Below the pieces are notes generated by a model, which saw only the letters and a list, made by a program, of their open reading frames with translations, was not told the DNA's origin and ran no database searches. Shown in pieces: positions 1-6,844 of a stretch of 10,248 bases of DNA (positions are counted from its first letter, which is position 1; every line of letters starts with the position of its first letter). Made by a program: the position numbers and the translations under genes. This DNA is from Nephthysia sp036513515 (GTDB lineage Bacteria > Chloroflexota > Dormibacteria > Dormibacterales > Dormibacteraceae): the NCBI GenBank assembly GCA_036513515.1, contig DATBYW010000080.1, positions 1-10,248 on the forward strand, read 5' to 3'.

Positions 1-19
1 GGTAACGGCTACCAGACGA

Positions 20-2776
20 CTACTCCGCCGGCCCACCCATGATCGCGCGCAACTCCTCGCGCGAGTGGATCTCGAGCTTGTCGTAGACGTTGCGCAGGTG
101 ATATTCGACGGTCTTCGGGCTCAGGAACAGCTTGGCCGCCGCCTCACGTGTCGTTTGCCCCTGGGCCAGAGCGAGAGCGATCTGCACCTCCTGCGGCGTC
201 AGCCGGTGCCTCACGCTCTCGTCGCGCCTGCCTGGCACTTCACCGCCGGCTCCCAACTCAGCCAGCGCCCGCTGCGACCAAGGGGTGGCTCCCAGGCGGT
301 CGAAGACCTCGAGCGCGACAGCCAGGTGGCGCCGTGCCTCGCCACGCCTGCGCGCCCGCCGCAGCCGCTCTCCATAGCTCAAGTTGGTCCGTGCCGTCTC
401 GAAGGTATCTCGCGTGCGCGCGAGATGCGCGAGCGCCGCCTCGAAATGGGCCGCGAACTCGCCGTCGAGAGCAACCAGGCCGAGCGCGCGTTCCGCTCGG
501 GCCAGTGCGAAAGGCTGTCCCTTGATTCGGGCGGCCTCCAGGAAGGCTTGGGCCTCGACGGCGGCGACATCGTGGTTGCCGAGCCGGACGTTCACCTCGG
601 CCAGATCCGGGGCCGGGTCGATGTCGGGATCGTGGATGCCGAGCTCAACGTGAATGGCGCGCAGCCGAAGCAGCTGCTCCAGCGCCACGGCGGCCCGCCC
701 ACCCGCCAGCTCGTGCAGCGCCCGCGCCGCCACCATCCAGGCTCGAAAGAGCTCCATCTGGTAGCGATCGGCCAGCGCCTCGACCTCCACGGCGTGGGCG
801 TGAAGCTCCGACGACCGGCCCTCGAGGGTATCGATCTGCGTCAACGCCGCCAGAAGCCCTGTCAGCCAGTTGTTCTGGCTCGTCTCCCGAGCCAGGCGCG
901 CGCCTTCTTCGTAGTGGGCCCGAGCGGCCGCCCAGCGTTCAGTGGTGGCAAGATCGCGACCGAGGTAGTACAGCACCTGAGGCAGGGCCGCTGCCGGGGC
1001 GTCTGCGCGGGCGGCGGCGTGCGCGCGTTCGAGCAGGTCGCGGCCGGCTTCGGCCTCGCGAAGGAAGAGGCCGACGACCCCGGCGCAGACCATCAAGAGC
1101 GGGTCGCCGGCCAGCTCGGTGCCGCGGAAGAGCTCCTCGGCCGCACGCAGGTGTCGCGGCCCCGCGTCTCCGAGCGCAGCCATGACCGCGGCACAGCCGT
1201 AGGCGGTGTGGGCGGCGATCCCAGCCGCCGGCGGGTCATCGGGGCGAACGAGGTCGAGGGCACGGCGCGCGGTGGCGAGCATGTCGGCCAGGCGGCCTGC
1301 CCCGAAACCGGTCAGCGTTGCGTACGCGAGCAGCTGGATGGCGCGCAGGCGGTCGCGCCCGACCAGCCGGGCCGCCGCACTCTGAACCAGCCGGTAGCCT
1401 TCCTCGACCGCGCCCTGACTGAGCGCGATGTCGCCGGCGAGCGCCTCGATCTCGATCTGCAGCCATTCATCCTTCACTCCTGAGCGCGCCTCCGCCAGAA
1501 GCACGACGGCCCGCTCGGCCTGGCCCGCCAGCCAGGCGCTCGCCGCGGCGGCAAAGAGCCGGCGGCTGCGCAACCCCGGGTCAGCGCTGAGCCGGGCGGC
1601 CTCCTCGAAGCCGGCGGCAGCCGCGGCGTGGCCGGTGCGCGCCCGTGCGCGACCGGCGGCCGCCTCCAGCTCGGCCGCCACCTGCTCGTCGGGTCCATCG
1701 GCAGCGGCAGCCAGATGCCAGGCGCGCCGGTCGGCGCTCTCCAGGTCGCTCATCACAGTGGCAAGCGCGCGGTGCACAGCGCGCCGCTCGGCCGGCGATG
1801 CCGCGTGGTAGACCGCCGCCGCCGCCAGCGGGTGCACGAACTCAAGGCTGCGTCCGCGTAGGGCCAGCAGTCCCGTCGCCGCCTCCGCCTCCTCCACGGC
1901 ACTCTGAGGAAGGCCCGCCGCCGCCGCTGCCCGGCGCACCAGCTCGACCCCAGCCGTGCCCGAGGCCGCCACCAGCAGCAGCACGCTCCGGCCGGCGGCC
2001 GAGACCGCCACCGCCCGGCGCAGATAGGCCCGCTCCACTGTTGTCGAGATCGGCACCGGCAGCGGCGCATAGCCGGCGGCGGCCTCGAAGCGATGTGCCT
2101 CGGAGGCCATCTCGACCAGCGCCAGCGGGTTGCCGCCGGTCGCATCCATGATGCGGCGGACCACCTCCACTCGGAGCCGCGCGGGAGCGGCCGATTGCAG
2201 CAGCTCGGCGGCGGAGGCAGGGTCGAGGCCGCCCACCCGCGCCTCCTCCAGGCCTGCCTCGAGCAGGGGCGAAGGCTCGCCCTCGCGGATCGCGACGACA
2301 AGCGCGATTGGATCTGCCAGGAGGCGCCGGGCCGCGAAGGCGATTGTCTCGGCGGAGGCTCTATCGAGCCACTGGGCGTCGTCGAGCAGGACCAGGAGTG
2401 GCGTCTCCGCCCAGGCCGTCAGCAGCCCCAGGGTGGCGGCGCCGATCACCAGCCGGTCACTCTCGACCCGCTCGCCCAGGCCGAGAACGGCGCGAAGGGC
2501 CCGGGCACCGACCGGGGGCAGGCGGTCGACCATCCCAAGTGCCGGGTGGAGCAGGTCGTGGAGGCCTGCAAACGGGATGTCAGCCTCGAACTCGACGCCC
2601 TTCGCGCTGAGGATGCGCATACTTCCGGCCTCCGCCGCGGCATGGCGGAGAAGGGCGGTCTTGCCGATACCAGGTTCGCCGCGCAGGACCAGCGCCGAGC
2701 TCACACCCAGGCGGGCGTCGGCGAGGGCGCGCTCGATGCGGGCCACCTCGGGCCCGCGTCCCAGCAACACGGGCAC
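20..2776 (-). CDS. LAL-type LuxR family transcriptional regulator with AAA ATPase domain
   Basis: A 918-residue cytoplasmic DNA-binding regulator of the large ATP-binding LuxR (LAL, MalT-like) class. The N-terminus has a Walker A motif GEPGIGKT at residues 33-40 and a Walker B segment LLVLLDDAQWLD at 127-138. The middle (about 350-840) is alanine- and leucine-rich helical sequence, as expected for the TPR-like sensor region. The C-terminus (about 859-912) is a LuxR/GerE helix-turn-helix, opening with LTPQEVQIA and including the recognition-helix stretch SPKTVEYHLRNVYDKL. About 900 residues is usual for this class. The start is GTG at 2776; a GGAAGGG element lies about 11 bases upstream, and another in-frame GTG at 2770 is possible. 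The gene diverges from the methyltransferase gene and is its most likely local regulator; LAL proteins often control secondary-metabolite or sugar-use genes. The ligand is unknown. The family call is firm, the target is inferred. Confidence 0.95.
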   Translation of the reverse strand: MPVLLGRGPEVARIERALADARLGVSSALVLRGEPGIGKTALLRHAAAEAGSMRILSAKGVEFEADIPFAGLHDLLHPALGMVDRLPPVGARALRAVLGLGERVESDRLVIGAATLGLLTAWAETPLLVLLDDAQWLDRASAETIAFAARRLLADPIALVVAIREGEPSPLLEAGLEEARVGGLDPASAAELLQSAAPARLRVEVVRRIMDATGGNPLALVEMASEAHRFEAAAGYAPLPVPISTTVERAYLRRAVAVSAAGRSVLLLVAASGTAGVELVRRAAAAAGLPQSAVEEAEAATGLLALRGRSLEFVHPLAAAAVYHAASPAERRAVHRALATVMSDLESADRRAWHLAAAADGPDEQVAAELEAAAGRARARTGHAAAAAGFEEAARLSADPGLRSRRLFAAAASAWLAGQAERAVVLLAEARSGVKDEWLQIEIEALAGDIALSQGAVEEGYRLVQSAAARLVGRDRLRAIQLLAYATLTGFGAGRLADMLATARRALDLVRPDDPPAAGIAAHTAYGCAAVMAALGDAGPRHLRAAEELFRGTELAGDPLLMVCAGVVGLFLREAEAGRDLLERAHAAARADAPAAALPQVLYYLGRDLATTERWAAARAHYEEGARLARETSQNNWLTGLLAALTQIDTLEGRSSELHAHAVEVEALADRYQMELFRAWMVAARALHELAGGRAAVALEQLLRLRAIHVELGIHDPDIDPAPDLAEVNVRLGNHDVAAVEAQAFLEAARIKGQPFALARAERALGLVALDGEFAAHFEAALAHLARTRDTFETARTNLSYGERLRRARRRGEARRHLAVALEVFDRLGATPWSQRALAELGAGGEVPGRRDESVRHRLTPQEVQIALALAQGQTTREAAAKLFLSPKTVEYHLRNVYDKLEIHSREELRAIMGGPAE

Positions 2777-2884
2777 AGGATGGCACGCCCTTCCAGTGTC
2801 CGAAAGCCCGGGTGGCCCACCTGATTCGAAGTTTCGCCTGCGCTCTTACCGTCACCCGAATCAATCTCATTGGAGGTGACCCAG
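2777..2884. promoter_or_regulatory. Divergent intergenic region with a 7-bp inverted repeat
   Basis: This 108-base gap separates the LAL regulator (leftward) from the methyltransferase (rightward) and must hold both promoters. A perfect inverted repeat, TGATTCG at 2822-2828 and CGAATCA at 2857-2863, has half-sites whose starts are 35 bases apart. A smaller palindrome, CGAA-GT-TTCG, lies at 2827-2836. These are possible operator half-sites for the adjacent LuxR-type protein. I see no convincing -35/-10 pair for either direction. The repeat is seen directly; its regulatory role is inference. Confidence 0.4.
2872..2879 (+). promoter_or_regulatory. Ribosome binding site of the methyltransferase gene
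   Basis: GGAGGTGA matches the anti-Shine-Dalgarno sequence over eight bases and lies five bases before the ATG at 2885. It rules out the in-frame TTG at 2870, which overlaps this site. Confidence 0.85.
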
Positions 2885-3958
2885 ATGGCAGTTGAGACTC
2901 AGGCGATCGACCAGGACAAGCTGATGGCATTCATCGGGCAGGTGGTGGGCGAGCTCGGCGCCACCGTCAACGCCGGCCTGATCGTCATCGGCGACCGGCT
3001 CGGCCTCTATCGCGGCCTGGCGGGGGCGGGCCCGACCAGCGCGGCCGAGCTGGCTGACCGCACCGGCACCACAGAGCGCTACGTCCGCGAATGGCTGAAC
3101 GCCCAGGCGGCTGGCGGCTACGTGGAGTACAACGCGGGCACCGACTGCTACTCCCTGACGGCCGAGAAGGCTCTGGCACTGGCTGACGAGTCGAGCCCCG
3201 CCTTCGTCGGCGGCGCCTTCCAGCTGGCGCTGGCGTCGCTGAAAGCGACGCCGGAGATCGAGAGCGCATTCAAGAGTGGCGCCGGCTATGGCTGGCACGA
3301 GCACGACGAGGGCGTGCACGTCGGCTGCGAACGATTCTTCCGACCGGGCTACAACGCCAACCTCGTCTCGGCCTGGCTGCCCGCGCTGGAAGGCGTGACC
3401 GAGAAGCTCCGGGTGGGCGCCAGTGTGGCCGACGTCGGCTGCGGGCTGGGAGCCTCCACCCGCCTCATGGCCCAGGCCTTCCCGCGCTCGACCTTCACCG
3501 GCTTCGACTACCACGAGGGCTCGATCGAGCTGGCTCGCCAGGAGACCGAGGCGGCAAGCCTGGAGGGGAGCATCCGCTTCGAGGTTGCACCCGCTGCCGC
3601 TTTCCCCGGCAAGGGCTATGACCTGGTAACCATGTTCGATTGCCTGCACGACATGGGCGACCCGATCGGCGCCGCCCGCCACGTCCGCGAGGCGCTGGCC
3701 CCGGACGGCACCTGGATGGTCGTCGAGCCGCTTGCGGGCGACACCATTCAGGAGAACCTCAACCCGCTCGGGCGCGCCTACTACGCCTTCTCGAACTACC
3801 TGTGCACGCCCAGCTCGCTGTCTCAGGAGGTCGGCCTGGCCCTCGGCGCGCAGGCCGGAGAAGCCAGGATTCACGACGTCGTCAAGGCTGCCGGCTTCAC
3901 TCGCTTCCGCCGGGCGGCAGACTCGCTGATGAACGCCGTCTACGAAGTCAGGCCGTAA
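2885..3958 (+). CDS. Class I SAM-dependent methyltransferase with N-terminal winged-helix domain
   Basis: A 357-residue cytoplasmic methyltransferase that should move a methyl group from S-adenosylmethionine to an unidentified small molecule. Residues about 24-100 form a winged-helix/dimerisation domain like that of O-methyltransferase and Rv2258c-type proteins, with LADRTGTTERYVREWL at 56-71. The Rossmann domain follows: motif I VADVGCGLGA at 181-190, the acidic end of strand 2 in GFDYH (206-210), and the strand-4 region YDLVTMFDCLHDMGDP at 245-260. The length fits the Rv2258c-like group. The ATG at 2885 was chosen for its strong ribosome binding site. The hydrolase-glycosyltransferase gene follows about 46 bases downstream on the same strand, after a hairpin, so the two probably act on related substrates. 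The methyl acceptor is not predictable, and O- versus C- or N-methylation is open. Confidence 0.93.
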   Translation: MAVETQAIDQDKLMAFIGQVVGELGATVNAGLIVIGDRLGLYRGLAGAGPTSAAELADRTGTTERYVREWLNAQAAGGYVEYNAGTDCYSLTAEKALALADESSPAFVGGAFQLALASLKATPEIESAFKSGAGYGWHEHDEGVHVGCERFFRPGYNANLVSAWLPALEGVTEKLRVGASVADVGCGLGASTRLMAQAFPRSTFTGFDYHEGSIELARQETEAASLEGSIRFEVAPAAAFPGKGYDLVTMFDCLHDMGDPIGAARHVREALAPDGTWMVVEPLAGDTIQENLNPLGRAYYAFSNYLCTPSSLSQEVGLALGAQAGEARIHDVVKAAGFTRFRRAADSLMNAVYEVRP

Positions 3959-3967
3959 CGGAGCTCA

Positions 3968-3995
3968 GGGGTGGGAGCGCGGAAGCTCCCACCCC
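3968..3995 (+). terminator. Perfect 11-bp hairpin after the methyltransferase gene (terminator or attenuator candidate)
   Basis: GGGGTGGGAGC (3968-3978) pairs perfectly with GCTCCCACCCC (3985-3995) around the six-base loop GCGGAA. The stem is very G+C-rich and starts ten bases after the methyltransferase TAA stop. No T-run follows, so it is not a textbook intrinsic terminator. It could be a T-less actinobacterial terminator, an RNA-stabilising 3' end, or a partial attenuator setting how much transcript reaches the next gene. Confidence 0.55.
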
Positions 3996-4016
3996 GCCAC
4001 AAAGGTGGCGACAATT
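3996..4016 (+). promoter_or_regulatory. Small hairpin covering the ribosome binding site of the fusion gene
   Basis: GCCAC (3996-4000) can pair with GTGGC (4005-4009) around the loop AAAG. This hairpin abuts the larger one at 3968-3995 and contains the only Shine-Dalgarno-like stretch here, AAAGGTGG (4001-4008). The conventional start GTG at 4005 lies inside that stretch and has no ribosome binding site of its own. The AGGTG core at 4003-4007 ends six bases before an in-frame ATT at 4014. That is exactly the spacing between AGGTG (2874-2878) and the ATG (2885) of the upstream gene. ATT may therefore be the true start, with access limited by the hairpin. Confidence 0.4.
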
Positions 4017-6128
4017 ACCCAGCATCAAGCACAGATGAGAGCGCTCGAGCCCGTCCGCAGCGGCCACGCGGTGCGGGACGGCGTGCGTCTCAAGTGGGAG
4101 GTGTTCGGCGAGGGAGAGTTGACGATCTTCCTCCTGCCCACCTGGTCGATCATCCACTCGCGTCACTGGAAGCTCCAGATTCCCTACCTGGCGCGCCACG
4201 CACGGGTGCTGGTGATGGACGGCCGCGGGAACGGCGGTTCCGACCGTCCCCCGGGCCACGAGGCTTACGCCGACCAGGAGTTCGCGGCCGACGCGCTGGC
4301 AGTGATGGACGCGACGGAGACCGAGCGTGCTGCGCTGGTCTCGCTCTCGAGAGGGTCGCGCTGGGCGCTGTTGCTTGCTGCCATGCATCCGGAGCGGGTA
4401 AGCGCCGCAGTTTTCATCGGCCCCACGGCGCCGCTGGCTCCGGGAAACCCGGAGCGCGTGGATGCGACGCTCCATTTCACAGAACCACGCGACAGCTACG
4501 AGGGCTGGTGGAAGTACAACGCCAACTACTGGCGGCAAGACCACCTCGGCTTCCTGGAGTTCTTCTTCTCCAGGGCGTTCAGCGAGCCGCACTCGACCAA
4601 GCCCATCGAGGACGCCATCGCATGGGGGCTGGACACCACGGCCGAGACGCTGGTGGCGACGGCGGAAGCTGATGGTCTCGAAAGCGAGCGAGCCCGGCAG
4701 CTGGCTGAGCGGGTGAGCTGCCCCGTGCTTGTGATCCACGGCGATGAGGACGGGCTCATCCCGATTGGCAACGGCCAGGCGCTGGCGGCGGCCAGCGGCG
4801 GGCGGTTGCTGACCATGGAGGGCTCGGGCCACTGCCCGCACGTCCGCGACCCCGTCGCCGTCAACCTGGCCCTCCGCGACTTCCTGCTCCCAGTGCGGCC
4901 GCCAGCGCGCCGTCGTCACGCTTTGACGCGACCGCGGCGCGCTCTGTTCGTCTCCTCACCGATCGGGCTTGGCCACGTGCGCCGGGACATCGCCATCGCG
5001 CGCGAGCTGCGCGCACTCATGCCCGGACTCGAGATCGACTGGCTGGCCCAGCACCCGGTCACCGCTGTACTGGAGCAGCATGGCGAGCACGTCCACCCGG
5101 CGAGCTCGCTCCTGGCCAGTGAATCCCGGCACATAGAGAACGAGTCCGGCGGCCACCGGCTGCACGTCTTCGAGGCCTGGCGGCGGATGGACGAGATCCT
5201 GCTCGCCAACTTCATGGTCTTCCACGACCTGGTCGAGGAGGAGGACTACGACATCTGGATCGGAGACGAGGCCTGGGAGGTCGACCACAACCTGTTCGAA
5301 AACCCGTCGCTGAAGCGCGCGCCCTACGTCTGGATGACGGACTTCGTGGGCTGGCTGCCGATGCCCGACCTCGGCCGGCGGGAGGCGATCCTGACCGCCG
5401 ACTACAACGCCGAGATGATTGAGCACGTGGCCCGCTACCCGGGGATCAGGGACCGGGCGATCTTCATCGGGCGCCCCGAGGACGTGGTTTCAGAGCGTTT
5501 CGGGCCGGGGCTGCCGGGGATCCGGGACTGGACGGAGGAGAACTACCGTTTCTCGGACGGCTACGTGCTCGAGCTGGAGCCGGGCCTGGCAGACCGGGCG
5601 GCGCTTCGCCGCGAGCTCGGCTACGGCGAGGGTGAGCTGGTCGCGGTGGCGGCCATTGGCGGCTCTGCGGTTGGTGGCCCGCTGCTCGAGCGTCTGGTAC
5701 GAGCCTTCGAGACGGTGCGCACGCGCATTCCCTCACTGCGGCTGGTCGCTGTGGCGGGACCGCGGCTCGATCCATCGGTGTTGCCTTCGGTGGAGGGTGT
5801 GGAGGTTCGGGCCTTCGTGCCCGACCTCAACCGCCACCTGGCCGCCTGCGACATCGGCCTGGTCCAGGGTGGGCTGACGACCACGATGGAGCTGGCCGCA
5901 TACCAGCGGCCGTTCCTGTACTTCCCGCTCCGAGACCACTGTGAGCAGCAGTTCCACGTGCGCCGGCGCCTGAAGCGGTACGGCGCGGGACGCTGCATGG
6001 ACTTCGAGGCGGCCACGCCGGAGGCGATCGCGGAGGCGATGGCTGCCGCGCTGCAGGGTTCGCCCTCGGCGCCGCTGGAGACAGGAGCGGCCGCGCGGGT
6101 CGCTGCAATGATCGCCGAGCTACTCTAG
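4005..6128 (+). CDS. Alpha/beta-hydrolase - glycosyltransferase fusion protein
   Basis: One uninterrupted frame of 707 codons encodes two enzymes. Residues about 20-295 are an alpha/beta-hydrolase: oxyanion-side strand IFLLPTWS (41-48), strand/turn VMDGRGNGGSDRP (70-82), nucleophile elbow SLSRG with Ser115 (first small residue Ser rather than Gly), acid in HGDEDG (Asp249 likely), and His276 in GSGHCPH. Residues about 296-311 are an Arg/Pro-rich linker. Residues about 312-707 resemble MGT/GT1 or GT28 glycosyltransferases: N-terminal SPIGLGHVRRD with His324, and the C-terminal sugar-nucleotide region VQGGLTTTMELAAYQRP (620-636) followed by DHCEQQF (644-650). No transmembrane segment is seen. 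The start is uncertain: GTG 4005, ATT 4014 with better ribosome binding site spacing, or ATG 4035 without one. The protein probably attaches a sugar to, and hydrolyses an ester or similar bond in, a small molecule also seen by the upstream methyltransferase; the substrate is unknown. Confidence 0.88.
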   Translation: MATITQHQAQMRALEPVRSGHAVRDGVRLKWEVFGEGELTIFLLPTWSIIHSRHWKLQIPYLARHARVLVMDGRGNGGSDRPPGHEAYADQEFAADALAVMDATETERAALVSLSRGSRWALLLAAMHPERVSAAVFIGPTAPLAPGNPERVDATLHFTEPRDSYEGWWKYNANYWRQDHLGFLEFFFSRAFSEPHSTKPIEDAIAWGLDTTAETLVATAEADGLESERARQLAERVSCPVLVIHGDEDGLIPIGNGQALAAASGGRLLTMEGSGHCPHVRDPVAVNLALRDFLLPVRPPARRRHALTRPRRALFVSSPIGLGHVRRDIAIARELRALMPGLEIDWLAQHPVTAVLEQHGEHVHPASSLLASESRHIENESGGHRLHVFEAWRRMDEILLANFMVFHDLVEEEDYDIWIGDEAWEVDHNLFENPSLKRAPYVWMTDFVGWLPMPDLGRREAILTADYNAEMIEHVARYPGIRDRAIFIGRPEDVVSERFGPGLPGIRDWTEENYRFSDGYVLELEPGLADRAALRRELGYGEGELVAVAAIGGSAVGGPLLERLVRAFETVRTRIPSLRLVAVAGPRLDPSVLPSVEGVEVRAFVPDLNRHLAACDIGLVQGGLTTTMELAAYQRPFLYFPLRDHCEQQFHVRRRLKRYGAGRCMDFEAATPEAIAEAMAAALQGSPSAPLETGAAARVAAMIAELL

Positions 6129-6144
6129 CGTCTGATCCAGTCCC

Positions 6145-6199
6145 TCCCCCTTCTGGGGGACGGTGCAAGGAAGGGGTCCTTTCAAGCGGCCCCACCGTC
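6145..6199. terminator. Hairpins between convergent genes (candidate bidirectional terminator)
   Basis: The gap between the stop of the fusion gene (6128) and the stop of the response regulator (6198) holds TCCCCC-TTCT-GGGGGA (6145-6160), a 6-bp stem with a four-base loop. Next is AAGGA-AGGGG-TCCTT (6167-6181). An outer pairing, GACGGTG (6159-6165) with CACCGTC (6193-6199), would enclose the second hairpin but compete with the first. None has a long T-run. A role in ending transcription from both sides is likely from position but not proven. Confidence 0.45.
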
Positions 6200-6842
6200 A
6201 GCCCAGGCCGGCTTCGCGCCCCCGAATCGCGGCCTGCGTCCGGTCGACGACGTGAAGCTTGCCGAGCACGTTTGAGACGTGGTTCTGAATCGTCTTGAGC
6301 GAGACGCCGAAATGCGTTGCCATCTCCTCATTGGTCATCCCGCGCGAAATCAGGTCCAGGACCTCCGTCTCGCGCGCTGTCAGATCAGGAAAGGCGGCCG
6401 GTGATCGCGGGAACCGGTTCCCCTGGAAGAAAGCTGCCAGTCGCCCAGCGATCGCAGGGCCGAAGATCGCCGCCCCGCGCGCCACAGCCTCGATCCCCCG
6501 GACTACGTCCTCTGACTGCGCATCTTTGAGCAGGTAGCCGCGGGCCCCGGCTCGAAGAGCCGCGAACACCGACTCGGGCTCCTCATACATGGTGAGCACG
6601 AGCACGCGAGCCGATGGACAGACGTCGAGCAGCGCCCGCGTGGCTTCTATCCCGTTCATCTTCGGCATCCCTATGTCCATCAGCACGACGTCGGGTGCGG
6701 CTTGCGCGGCCACGCGAACCGCCTCCTCGCCGGTCGAGGCCTCGCCGATCAGCTGGAAGCCCGGCAGCGATGCCAGCAAGCTCGACATACCCTCGCGGAA
6801 CATCGGATGGTCATCCACGACCAGTACACGGATCGGGTCCAC
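6198..6842 (-). CDS. NarL/FixJ-family response regulator
   Basis: A 214-residue two-component response regulator. The receiver domain (about 4-122) has the acidic pair Asp10-Asp11, phospho-acceptor Asp56 in VLMDIGMP, Thr84 in VLTMYE and Lys106 in YLLKDA. All the usual phosphorylation-site residues are present. The LuxR-type helix-turn-helix (about 153-207) contains LTARETEVLDLI and the recognition helix SLKTIQNHVSNVLGKL. The start is GTG at 6842, two bases after the kinase stop codon, with a weak GAGAG upstream; coupling to translation of the kinase is likely. The frame stays open upstream to 7055, but that part overlaps the kinase catalytic domain and lacks homology, so it is excluded. The cognate kinase is the gene just upstream. 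Target promoters are not visible; the operon's own promoter is a reasonable guess. Confidence 0.95.
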   Translation of the reverse strand: MDPIRVLVVDDHPMFREGMSSLLASLPGFQLIGEASTGEEAVRVAAQAAPDVVLMDIGMPKMNGIEATRALLDVCPSARVLVLTMYEEPESVFAALRAGARGYLLKDAQSEDVVRGIEAVARGAAIFGPAIAGRLAAFFQGNRFPRSPAAFPDLTARETEVLDLISRGMTNEEMATHFGVSLKTIQNHVSNVLGKLHVVDRTQAAIRGREAGLG

Positions 6843-6844
6843 CG

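Noticed and set aside
1..13. GGTA-ACGGC-TACC mini-hairpin just after the LAL stop
   Set aside because: A four-base stem at the window edge is too short to call a terminator.
65..1483. Long 472-codon open frame on the plus strand, opposite the LAL gene
   Set aside because: It is antisense to a gene with clear ATPase and LuxR motifs. Its translation is low-complexity with many Arg, Gly and Gln, typical of the antisense frame of G+C-rich genes.
2867..3874. 335-codon minus-strand frame opposite the methyltransferase
   Set aside because: Shadow of a well-supported gene; no recognisable domain or ribosome binding site.
3948..4919. 323-codon minus-strand frame opposite the hydrolase domain
   Set aside because: Shadow frame; the plus-strand frame has catalytic motifs and this one has none.
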